This document shows positions 24,998-32,692 of a stretch of 64,000 nt of DNA, in pieces. A program made the position numbers and the translations under genes. Position 1 is the first letter of the stretch; each line of letters begins with the position of its first letter. A model generated the notes under the pieces. That model worked only from the letters and a program-made list of their open reading frames with translations. It was not told the origin of the DNA and made no database searches. This DNA comes from Segniliparus sp051660745. GTDB lineage: Bacteria; Actinomycetota; Actinomycetes; Mycobacteriales; Mycobacteriaceae. The stretch lies in NCBI RefSeq assembly GCF_051660745.1, contig NZ_JBOFQF010000028.1, positions 434,001 through 498,000 on the forward strand, read 5' to 3'.

Positions 24998-26043
24998 GCT
25001 TGTTGACCCCGTTCACCTCGGTCCCCGTGATCGATATCGCCGGGCTGCGCGCCTGCGACCCGGCTTTGGAGCGTTCCATCGCCGAGGAGATCGGCCGCGC
25101 GGCAAGGGACGTCGGCTTCTTCCAGATCACCGGCACAGGGGCCCGTGATGAGGATTTCCAGGCGTTGCTCGCCGCGACCAAGGAGTTCTTCGCGCTGCCG
25201 CTTGAGGAGAAGATGCGCTCGTACATCGGGCTCTCCCGCTGTCACCGGGGCTATGTGCCGATCGGGGAGGAGGACTTGGACGACAACCCGACTCCCAACC
25301 TCAAGGAGGCGTTCGACACCGCGCTGGACCTGCCCGAGGACGATCCCGACTACCTGGCGGGCAATCCCATGCTCGGGCCGAACGTTTGGCCCGCCTTGCC
25401 GGGCTTCTCCACCGTGGTGACCCGGTACTACTCCGGCATGATCGAGCTCGGGCGGCTGCTTTTCCGGGCGTTCGCGACGGCGTTGGGCGAGGACCCGGAG
25501 CTGTTCACGGCGGCGGCGACCAAGGCTCCGAGCCAGCTGCGCCTCATCCACTACCCCCACGACCCTCGGGCCAGCGATGTGGAGGGCATCGGGGCGCACA
25601 CCGACATGGAGTGTTTCACCCTGCTGCGCCCGACCGCCCCTGGGCTGGAGGTCCTCAACGGCGCGGGGGAGTGGATCGACGTCCCGTTCATCGAGGGCGC
25701 GCTGGTGGTCAACATCGGGGACTTATTGGAGACTTGGACCAACGGCGAGTTCGTGGCGACCACGCACCGCGTCCGCAAGGTCGAGGAGGAGCGGTACGCC
25801 TTCCCGCTCTTCTTCTGCGTGGACTACCACACCGCTGTGGAGCCGTTGCCTCGTTTCGTGCGGCCGGGCGGCGGCAAGCGGCGGGGCGTGGTCGCCGGGG
25901 AGCACCTCTTCGCGATCACCGTCCATTACTTCCGCTACCTGCGGGAGCGGCTCGCGAAAGGGGAGATCGCGCTCCCCGAGGGGGCGCTGCCGCCGGAGAG
26001 CTTCGGCCAGGGCGCCGTCCATCGCGAGGAGGCACGGGCATGA
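24994..26043 (+). CDS. 2-oxoglutarate/Fe(II) oxygenase, isopenicillin N synthase family
   Basis: The 349-residue product has the IPNS-type N-domain (VPVIDIAGLRACDP, GFFQITGTG) and the double-stranded beta-helix iron site GAHTDMECFTLL (His202, Asp204) with THRV (His258). An Arg suited to bind 2-oxoglutarate is at 267 (EERYAFPLF). It overlaps both neighbours by 4 bp, so it is a true operon member. Oxygenases of this fold hydroxylate or cleave small molecules. Beside UAAP/carboxylase genes and an NCS1 permease it may release guanidine or urea from an imported substrate, which is inference. Confidence 0.87.
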   Translation: MSLLTPFTSVPVIDIAGLRACDPALERSIAEEIGRAARDVGFFQITGTGARDEDFQALLAATKEFFALPLEEKMRSYIGLSRCHRGYVPIGEEDLDDNPTPNLKEAFDTALDLPEDDPDYLAGNPMLGPNVWPALPGFSTVVTRYYSGMIELGRLLFRAFATALGEDPELFTAAATKAPSQLRLIHYPHDPRASDVEGIGAHTDMECFTLLRPTAPGLEVLNGAGEWIDVPFIEGALVVNIGDLLETWTNGEFVATTHRVRKVEEERYAFPLFFCVDYHTAVEPLPRFVRPGGGKRRGVVAGEHLFAITVHYFRYLRERLAKGEIALPEGALPPESFGQGAVHREEARA

Positions 26044-27446
26044 GCGACTCGTTCGGGCGCGTCGAGGCGAGGGGCGTCGACCACGTCCCCGCCTGCGAGC
26101 GGCACGGCAAACCTCGGGAGCTGTTCTGGGTGTGGCTCGCCTCGAACGTCTCGCACCTGTATATCGTGCTCGGCGGCGCGGTGCTGCTGCTCGGGCTCAC
26201 GCTGTGGCAGGCGCTGGCCGTGGTGTTCGTCGGCAACGCGTTCTGGGTCTTGGTGGGCTGGCTCTCGATCAGCGGCTACGCCTCGGGGACTCCGAGCTGC
26301 GTGGTGACGCGCGCGCTCTTCGGGGTCCGGGGCAACCGGGTCTTCGGCGCGGGCATGGGATGGCTGACCTGCGTCCTGTTCGAATCGATCAACCTCGTGC
26401 TCGGCGCGTCGGCTGGGTTCGCCCTCGCGCGTCGGTTCGGGGTGTCGGTCGGCGTGCCGGTCGAGGCCGCCGTCCTCTGCTGCCTCGCGGCGGCGACGTT
26501 CGCGCTGAGCGTCTACGGGCACGCCACGATCGTCCGTTTGAGCGTCGTGTTCACGGTCGTGCTGGCCATCGGGGTCGCCCTGCTTGGGTATTTCGTTGTC
26601 GGGCACGCCCGGCTCGATTACGCGCCGCCGGTCCCGCTGTCTGGGGCGAAGCTGTGGACGGCCCTCTTGGCAGGCTTCGCCCTGGCCGTCTCGACCCCCT
26701 TCTCGTGGGGCAGCAGCGCCGACTACGCCCGTTACCTCCCCGAGCGCTCGTCGCCGCGCGCGGTGCTGTTGTGGACGGCGGCTGGCGGCTTCCTGCCGAG
26801 CTTCCTGCTCTGCGCGATCGGCGCGCTCGCGGGCACGAGGATCGACATGTCCGACCCGCAGGTCTCGCTCGCCCAGATCGTCCCCGGTTGGTTCTACCCG
26901 GTCTTCCTCGTGCTCATCGTCGTCGGGACGGTCACCAACAACGTCTTGACCGCGTACAGCTCGGGGCTGGCGCTGCAGGCGATGGGGGTGCGGCTGAGCC
27001 GCGCGTGGTCGGTTCTGCTCGACGGCCTCGTCGCGGGGGCCGTCGCCGTCTACGCGTTGTTCGTCGCGTCCTCCTTCGTCGCGGCGCTGGGCAACGCGTT
27101 GCAGGTCGTCACGATTGTCTGCGGCCCGACGATCGCCATCTACGCGATGGACATCGCGCTGCGGCGCAACCGCTACAACGGCCCCGAACTGCTCGACGAG
27201 TCGGAGCGGAGCCCGCACTGGCACCAGGGCGGCTTCCGGCTTGCCGGGGTGCTCGCCCTGGTCTGCGGCACGACGGCCGGGCTGGCGTGCGTGAACACCG
27301 CGCTCTACGAGGGGCCGGTGGCGAGGGCGCTCGGCGGGATGGACGTATCGGTCGTCGCGGGCTCGTCCGTCGGCCTCGTGGTGTTCTGCGCCGTGCGCTG
27401 GCTCGGGGCACGCTCGGGAGCCGCGCTCGTCGCCGACCCGGCGTAG
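26040..27446 (+). CDS. NCS1-family nucleobase/hydantoin-type permease
   Basis: The 468-residue product has about 12 hydrophobic helices. The start (RELFWVWLASNVSHLYIVLG) and FSWGSSADYARYLPE match purine-cytosine permease-like NCS1 symporters. ATG 26040 overlaps the oxygenase stop by 4 bp. NCS1 carriers import nucleobases, allantoin or hydantoins with H+ or Na+. It probably brings in the substrate of the neighbouring oxygenase or carboxylase pathway. The unit ends here; two operators follow within 130 bp. Confidence 0.87.
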   Translation: MSDSFGRVEARGVDHVPACERHGKPRELFWVWLASNVSHLYIVLGGAVLLLGLTLWQALAVVFVGNAFWVLVGWLSISGYASGTPSCVVTRALFGVRGNRVFGAGMGWLTCVLFESINLVLGASAGFALARRFGVSVGVPVEAAVLCCLAAATFALSVYGHATIVRLSVVFTVVLAIGVALLGYFVVGHARLDYAPPVPLSGAKLWTALLAGFALAVSTPFSWGSSADYARYLPERSSPRAVLLWTAAGGFLPSFLLCAIGALAGTRIDMSDPQVSLAQIVPGWFYPVFLVLIVVGTVTNNVLTAYSSGLALQAMGVRLSRAWSVLLDGLVAGAVAVYALFVASSFVAALGNALQVVTIVCGPTIAIYAMDIALRRNRYNGPELLDESERSPHWHQGGFRLAGVLALVCGTTAGLACVNTALYEGPVARALGGMDVSVVAGSSVGLVVFCAVRWLGARSGAALVADPA

Positions 27447-27449
27447 CCC

Positions 27450-27475
27450 ATATTTCTGTCACTTGATAGAAATAT
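27450..27475. promoter_or_regulatory. Operator 2 of the nitrogen cluster
   Basis: A 26-bp palindrome with arms ATATTTCTGTC and GATAGAAATAT, differing at one pair of positions. It begins 4 bp after the NCS1 stop codon and 139 bp before the APC permease start. Confidence 0.65.
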
Positions 27476-27550
27476 TCGTCATCAGGAGTTTTCGGCGCGA
27501 AACACGATCGGCACATGGGGGCAATCGAGCGGCAAAGCGCCTCGCCCAAC

Positions 27551-27576
27551 CTTTTTCTATCAGTTGATCGAAAAAG
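27551..27576. promoter_or_regulatory. Operator 3 of the nitrogen cluster
   Basis: A 26-bp palindrome with arms CTTTTTCTATC and GATCGAAAAAG. It ends 12 bp before the APC permease ATG, where a bound repressor would block transcription. The ribosome site is GGAG in the same gap. Confidence 0.65.
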
Positions 27577-27588
27577 ATTGGAGCGGCC

Positions 27589-29139
27589 ATGGCCTCGGTG
27601 ATCGAACGCTCGGCGGCGGACGCGGACGACCTCGTCGCGCTCGGCTACCAGCCGCAGCTGCACCGCAGCCTCGGCAAGTTCGCCTCGTTCGCGGCGGGTT
27701 TCTCCTTCGTCTCCATCTTGACGACGATCTTCCAGCTGTTCGGCTTCGGCTTCGGCTTCGCGGGCCCGGCGTTCTTCTGGGCCTGGCCAGTCGTCTTCCT
27801 CGGCCAGTACATGGTGGCGCTCAACTTCGCCGAGCTCGCTGCCCGCTACCCGATCTCCGGGGCGGTCTTCCATTGGTCTCGCAGGCTCGGCGGCGCCGCA
27901 GTCGGCTGGTTCGCGGGCTGGTTCATGATCGTCGCGCAGATCGTGACCGCCTCGGCCGCCGCGATCGCCTTGCAGGTGGTGCTGCCCTCGGTGTGGCGGG
28001 GGTTCCAGATCGTCGGCTCAGACCCCTCGCTCACGAGCATGAGCGGAGCCTCTAACGCCGTGCTGCTCGGCGCGGTCCTCGTCGCGGCGACCACGGCGAT
28101 CAACGCGGTCGGAGTCTCGTGGATGTCGGCGGTGAACTCGATCGGGGTCAGCTGCGAGATCGTGGGCGTCGTCGCGGTGGTCGGGATGTTGTTCTGGCAC
28201 GCCGAGCGGGGGCCGCAAGCGGTGCTGAGCACCGGGGCGGTCCCGCACGCGGGGTATGCCGGGGCGTTCGTCGTCTCCGGCCTGATGGCCGCGTACGTCA
28301 TGGTGGGGTTCGGCTCGGCGAGCGAGCTCGCGGAAGAGACGCGCAATCCGCGCAAGGTCGCCCCGCGCACGATCCGCTCCGCCATCGTCGTGTCCGCCAT
28401 CGGCGGCGGCCTCATGATCCTCGCCGCGCTGATGGCCGCGCCCAGCCTTGTCGACGGCAAACTGGCCTCGGCAGGGCTGCCGTATGTGCTGGACAGCAAG
28501 CTCGGCTCGCCGTTCGGCAAGCTCCTGCTCGTCGATGTGGCTATCGCGATCTTTGTCTGCACGCTCGCGATCCAGACTTCCGCAGCCCGGCTGGTCTTCT
28601 CCATGGCACGGGACGGGAAGCTGCCGTTCGCGCGTGTCCTCGCCAGCGTGAACGCGCGGACCGGGACGCCGATCGCCCCCGCTGTCGTCGTCGGGTTCTG
28701 CTGCGTGCTGGTGCTCGCCGTGAATTTTGGCAACGCGGCCCTGTTCACCAGCCTGTGCAGTGTCTGCATCGCCTTGATCTACCTCGCCTACCTCTTCGTC
28801 ACCGCGCCGTTGCTGCTGAACCGGCTGGGCTGGCGCGGCAAGAGCTGGGACTCGAACCGAGGGCAGTTCGACACAGACGGCGCGCCGCTCTTCTCCTTGG
28901 GCCGATGGGGCTTGCCGGTCAACGCGCTGGCCGTGCTCTACGGGGCGCTCATGGTGGTGAACCTGGCGTGGCCGAGGACCGAGGTCTTCGACCCGACAGG
29001 GGAGCAGCCGCTGTTGCGCTGGATCGCTCCGGCGGCGATCGCGTTGGTGCTGGCGGCGGGGGCGGTGCTCTATCCGAGGCGCGGGGAGTCCGCAGCCGAG
29101 GCCGCCGCGCCGCAGCCGTTTGCCGCTGCGGCGAAGTAG
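27589..29139 (+). CDS. APC-family amino-acid/amine permease
   Basis: The 516-residue product has 12 predicted helices. Typical APC elements are KFASFAAGFSFVSILTTIFQ near the start, AELAARYPISGAVFHWSRRL, and VGFGSASELAEETRNPRK in the middle. Permeases of this group are often encoded with urea amidolyase-associated proteins. It starts 12 bp after operator 3 and begins the second transcription unit (permease, UAAP1, UAAP2, carboxylase, AtzF). Guanidine, urea or an amine is the likely substrate, inferred from context. Confidence 0.87.
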   Translation: MASVIERSAADADDLVALGYQPQLHRSLGKFASFAAGFSFVSILTTIFQLFGFGFGFAGPAFFWAWPVVFLGQYMVALNFAELAARYPISGAVFHWSRRLGGAAVGWFAGWFMIVAQIVTASAAAIALQVVLPSVWRGFQIVGSDPSLTSMSGASNAVLLGAVLVAATTAINAVGVSWMSAVNSIGVSCEIVGVVAVVGMLFWHAERGPQAVLSTGAVPHAGYAGAFVVSGLMAAYVMVGFGSASELAEETRNPRKVAPRTIRSAIVVSAIGGGLMILAALMAAPSLVDGKLASAGLPYVLDSKLGSPFGKLLLVDVAIAIFVCTLAIQTSAARLVFSMARDGKLPFARVLASVNARTGTPIAPAVVVGFCCVLVLAVNFGNAALFTSLCSVCIALIYLAYLFVTAPLLLNRLGWRGKSWDSNRGQFDTDGAPLFSLGRWGLPVNALAVLYGALMVVNLAWPRTEVFDPTGEQPLLRWIAPAAIALVLAAGAVLYPRRGESAAEAAAPQPFAAAAK

Positions 29140-29184
29140 CGCGCCGAACGAGAAGCGACAAAGAGACAAGAGAGGAGACGGCGG

Positions 29185-30042
29185 ATGAGCGCCACAGACA
29201 CCACGAAGAGCGCCCGAGCGCATGCGCGGGGCCAAGCGGGCCAGATCGCCGAGGCGATGCCGGTGGTCCCCGCGAGCGAGAGCCCCTGGACTCCGGAGGG
29301 CGTCGAGCCGCAGGCCATGACCTGGGCCGAGACTGTCCCCGGCGGGGGGTACGCCACGAAGGTCCTCGCCCGGGGCACTCGGCTCCGGCTGACAGACCTC
29401 GCTGGCCAGGCCTGCGCGAGCGTCTTGCTGTATCGAGCGGAGGCCCCGTGGGAGCGGCTCAATGTCGCGGACACGGTCAAGGTGCCCTGGCAGGCCTACC
29501 TCGGCGCGGGGCATCCGCTGCTCTCGGACCAAGGACGGCTGTTGGCCACCGTGGTCCTGGACGGCTCCGGGCGGCACGACGCGTTCTGCGGAGTCTCGAC
29601 GCGCATGGGGAACGAGGCGAAATACGGCGCGGGCGAGGCTTGGTCGGCGAGCCCGGCGGGCCGGGAGCTGCTCCTTGTGGCGGCGGCCAAGCATGGGCTC
29701 GGACCACGGGACGTCGCGCCCTGCGTCTCCTTCTTCCACGGGGTCGCGGCCCTGGCCGACGGCTCGCTGCGCAGCACGGGCACGGCGGGGCCGGGGGCCT
29801 GCGTCGACCTGCTCCTGCATCTGCCCGTGATCGTGCTGCTGGCGACTGCGCCCCATCCGCTCGACCCGTCGCCGGACTACCGGGCGGGCCCGGTCCGGGT
29901 CCTCGCCTGGGACGCGAGCGAGGAGCTCGACCGGGTTTGGAGCGAGGAGCCCGAGTACGTCCGGGCCGCGCAGAACACCGAAGACGCCTGGGCCGCGGCG
30001 AAGACGGACGCGGCACGGCTGATTGAGAGGACTCGAGCATGA
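29185..30042 (+). CDS. Urea amidolyase-associated protein 1 (carboxyguanidine deiminase subunit family)
   Basis: The 285-residue product is a DUF1989 protein: MTWAETVPGGGYATKVLARG, LAGQACASVLLYRAEAPWER, GRHDAFCGVSTRMGNEAKYG and DVAPCVSFFHGVAALADG. UAAP1 and UAAP2 have been identified as CgdA and CgdB, which deiminate carboxyguanidine to allophanate in guanidine catabolism. GGAGA lies just before ATG 29185, and the gene overlaps UAAP2 by 4 bp. Presence of both subunits supports guanidine rather than urea as substrate. Confidence 0.87.
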   Translation: MSATDTTKSARAHARGQAGQIAEAMPVVPASESPWTPEGVEPQAMTWAETVPGGGYATKVLARGTRLRLTDLAGQACASVLLYRAEAPWERLNVADTVKVPWQAYLGAGHPLLSDQGRLLATVVLDGSGRHDAFCGVSTRMGNEAKYGAGEAWSASPAGRELLLVAAAKHGLGPRDVAPCVSFFHGVAALADGSLRSTGTAGPGACVDLLLHLPVIVLLATAPHPLDPSPDYRAGPVRVLAWDASEELDRVWSEEPEYVRAAQNTEDAWAAAKTDAARLIERTRA

Positions 30043-30665
30043 CTGTCACCGTTGTCTCCGGCCAAACCGTCGTGCTCGACGAAGTCGTGCCCGCCAGGGC
30101 GCCGTGGAGCGCCGTCGTCGCGGCGGGCGACGTGTTGACCATTGTGGACTTGCGCGGCAACCAGGCGGTGGACACGTTGGTCTACGGGGCGCACGACCAC
30201 GCGGTCCGGTACAACGCCCAGGCCACGGTGGCGGGCCAGGGCGCGCTCTTCCTCACGGAGGGCAGCGTGCTTCGCGCCGACGACGGCCAAGCGCTCATGA
30301 CGATCGTGCTCGACGAGGTCGGCGGGCACGACACCATCGGCGGAGCATGCTCGCGCGAATCCAACACGCTGCGCTACGGGCAGCACACCAAGCACCAGCA
30401 CGCGTGCGTGGAGAACTTCCTGCGGGAAGGGGCCAAGCACGGGCTCGGCAAACGGGACCTGGTGTCGAACATCAACTTCTATATGAACGTCCCGGTGGAC
30501 GAGGACGGGACGCTCGGGATCGTGGACGGGCGTTCCGCGCCGGGGAAACGGATCTCGTTGCGCGCGGAGCAGGATGTGTTGGTGCTGGTCTCGAACTGCC
30601 CGCAGATCAACAACCCCTGCAACGGGTTCGACCCCACGCCGGTGCGGATGGTGGTGGCCCGATGA
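30039..30665 (+). CDS. Urea amidolyase-associated protein 2 (carboxyguanidine deiminase subunit family)
   Basis: The 208-residue product is the second DUF1989 protein: TIVDLRGNQAVDTLVYGAHD, GGHDTIGGACSRESNTLRYG, and SNINFYMNVPVDEDG followed near the end by NCPQINNPCNGFDPTPVR. The Cys and His positions shared with UAAP1 fit a metal- or Cys-dependent deiminase site. It is coupled by ATGA overlaps to UAAP1 and to the carboxylase gene. In known clusters a biotin-carboxylase-containing guanidine/urea carboxylase follows; here the next gene lacks that domain. Confidence 0.87.
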   Translation: MTVTVVSGQTVVLDEVVPARAPWSAVVAAGDVLTIVDLRGNQAVDTLVYGAHDHAVRYNAQATVAGQGALFLTEGSVLRADDGQALMTIVLDEVGGHDTIGGACSRESNTLRYGQHTKHQHACVENFLREGAKHGLGKRDLVSNINFYMNVPVDEDGTLGIVDGRSAPGKRISLRAEQDVLVLVSNCPQINNPCNGFDPTPVRMVVAR

Positions 30666-32692
30666 CGGCGACCGCGCCCGCGCGCGAGCCGCTGGCCAAG
30701 GCCGCGCAGACCATGATGCGCGTGCTCTCGCCCGGCATGCTGACGGCGGTGCAGGACTGGCCGGGACGGATCGGGCACTGGCAGGTCGGCGTGCCGCCGA
30801 GCGGGCCGATGGACGACCTCTCGTTCCGGCTCGGCAACCGGGTGCTCGGCAATCCGGAGGGCGCGCCGGGACTCGAGTCGGTCGTCGTCGGCCCCAGCGT
30901 GACGTTCTCCGAGCCCGCCGTGGTGTGCGTGGCAGGCGCGCCCGCGCCGGTGGCCGTGGATGGCCGGACGGTCCGCCAATGGGAGGCGGTGCGGGTGCCT
31001 GCGGGCGCTGTGCTGTCCATCGGCCGCGCGCAAGGGCCGGGCCTGCGGGTCTACCTGCTCGTCGCGGGCGGGTTCGACGTGCCCGCGTTCCTCGGCAGCG
31101 CGGCCACGTTCACGCTCGGGCAGTTCGGCGGGCACGAGGGCCGTCTCCTCGTCGCGGGCGACGAGCTCCGCATCGGCCCCGCGCCGCAAGCGCCGGGGCA
31201 AGCGCTGGCGGACGGGCTGATCCCCGCGATGACCACTTCGTGGCATCTCGCGGTGGCCGAAGGGCCGCACGGGGCCCCGGAGTTCTTCACCCGCGCCGAC
31301 ATCGACCAGCTCTTTGCCACGGACTACGAGGTGCATTTCAATTCCGACCGCACCGGGGTGCGGCTGATCGGCCCGAAACCGAGATGGGCGCGAGCCGACG
31401 GCGGCGAGGCGGGGCTGCATCCGTCGAACATCCACGACACCGCGTACATGGTGGGCGCGCTGGACTTCACCGGGGACACCCCGATCCTCCTCGGCCCGGA
31501 CGGGCCGAGCCTCGGCGGTTTTGTCTGCCCGGTGACCGTGACCGCCGCCGACCGTTGGAAGCTCGGCCAGCTCAAGGCCGGAGACACGGTGCGGTTCGTG
31601 CCGGTCAGGGCGCAGCAGGCGGCCTCGCCGCGTTCGCTCGGGCCTGCGCGGCGGGCTTCGTGGTCGGCGGTGTTCTCGTCACGGGGCGACGGCGACGACG
31701 GGGTGCTGGCCCGCAGGGAGGGGCAAGGCGGGCGCCCGGAGGTCACCTATCGGCGCAGCGGCGAGCGCGCCGTGCTGGTCGAGTACGGTCCGATGCTGCT
31801 GGATCTGGCGCTGCGCGCCAGGGTCCACCTCCTGCACCAGCGGCTGCTGTCCGCCAGCATGCCGGGACTGGTCGAGCTCGTCCCCGGCATCAGGTCGCTG
31901 CAGATCCAGACAGACCCCGAGAAGCTGCCGACGTCGAAGCTCTTGGCGCAGCTCGCCGAGTTGGAGGACAGTCTTGAGGACGCCGAAGGGCTGGTGCTGC
32001 CGAGCCGCTCGGTGTCGCTGCCGCTGTCCTGGGACGACCCTTCTGCGCGCGAGGCGATGGAGCGCTACCGGCACGGGGTCCGCGCGGAGGCCCCATGGCT
32101 GCCGTGGAACATCGAGTTCATCCGGCGGATCAACGGCCTCGACTCGACAGCGGACGTGCGGAGCATCCTGTTCGACGCCTCGTATCTGGTGCTCGGGCTC
32201 GGCGACGTCTATCTGGGGGCTCCGGTCGCGACGCCGACCGACCCCCGCCACCGCCTCGTGACCACGAAATACAACCCGGCCCGCACGTGGACGCCGGAAA
32301 ACGCCGTCGGGATCGGCGGCGCGTACCTGTGCGTCTACGGCATGGAGGGCCCCGGCGGCTACCAGCTGGTCGGCCGGACCGTCCAGATGTGGAACCACCG
32401 CCACCCCGAGCCCGCCGGGCGGTTCGAGCCCGGCGTCCCGTGGCTCTTGCGGTTCTTCGACCGGATCAGCTGGCGCCCGGTCAGCGCCGAGGAGCTCGCG
32501 GACTTGCGCGCGGATCTCGCCGCTGGCCGAGGCGACGGCGGCGTGCGGATCGAGGAGGGCAGTTTCTCGCTGGCCGAGCACCGAGGGTTCCTCGCCGAGC
32601 AGGCGGAGTCCATCGACGCGTTCCAGATCCGGCAGCGCGCCGCATTCCAGGCCGAGCGCGAGGCGTGGTCCAGAGCGGGGGAGTTCGCATGA
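30662..32692 (+). CDS. Carboxyltransferase-only guanidine/urea carboxylase-like protein (KipA-KipI fusion)
   Basis: The 676-residue product matches the carboxyltransferase (CT) region of urea carboxylase. Residues about 15-330 are the AHS2/KipA half (VLSPGMLTAVQDWPGRIGHW, HDTAYMVGALDFTGDTPILL, GPSLGGFVCPVTV). Residues about 360-620 are the AHS1/KipI half (YRRSGERAVLVEYGPMLLDL, LGLGDVYLGAPVATPTDPRH). The N-terminal ATP-grasp biotin-carboxylase domain and C-terminal biotin-carrier domain with its Met-Lys-Met motif are absent. Both ends are intact ATGA overlaps with UAAP2 and AtzF, so this is not a truncation scar. The missing domains must act from elsewhere, or the protein does other chemistry such as 5-oxoprolinase-type hydrolysis. 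Confidence 0.82.
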   Translation: MTATAPAREPLAKAAQTMMRVLSPGMLTAVQDWPGRIGHWQVGVPPSGPMDDLSFRLGNRVLGNPEGAPGLESVVVGPSVTFSEPAVVCVAGAPAPVAVDGRTVRQWEAVRVPAGAVLSIGRAQGPGLRVYLLVAGGFDVPAFLGSAATFTLGQFGGHEGRLLVAGDELRIGPAPQAPGQALADGLIPAMTTSWHLAVAEGPHGAPEFFTRADIDQLFATDYEVHFNSDRTGVRLIGPKPRWARADGGEAGLHPSNIHDTAYMVGALDFTGDTPILLGPDGPSLGGFVCPVTVTAADRWKLGQLKAGDTVRFVPVRAQQAASPRSLGPARRASWSAVFSSRGDGDDGVLARREGQGGRPEVTYRRSGERAVLVEYGPMLLDLALRARVHLLHQRLLSASMPGLVELVPGIRSLQIQTDPEKLPTSKLLAQLAELEDSLEDAEGLVLPSRSVSLPLSWDDPSAREAMERYRHGVRAEAPWLPWNIEFIRRINGLDSTADVRSILFDASYLVLGLGDVYLGAPVATPTDPRHRLVTTKYNPARTWTPENAVGIGGAYLCVYGMEGPGGYQLVGRTVQMWNHRHPEPAGRFEPGVPWLLRFFDRISWRPVSAEELADLRADLAAGRGDGGVRIEEGSFSLAEHRGFLAEQAESIDAFQIRQRAAFQAEREAWSRAGEFA

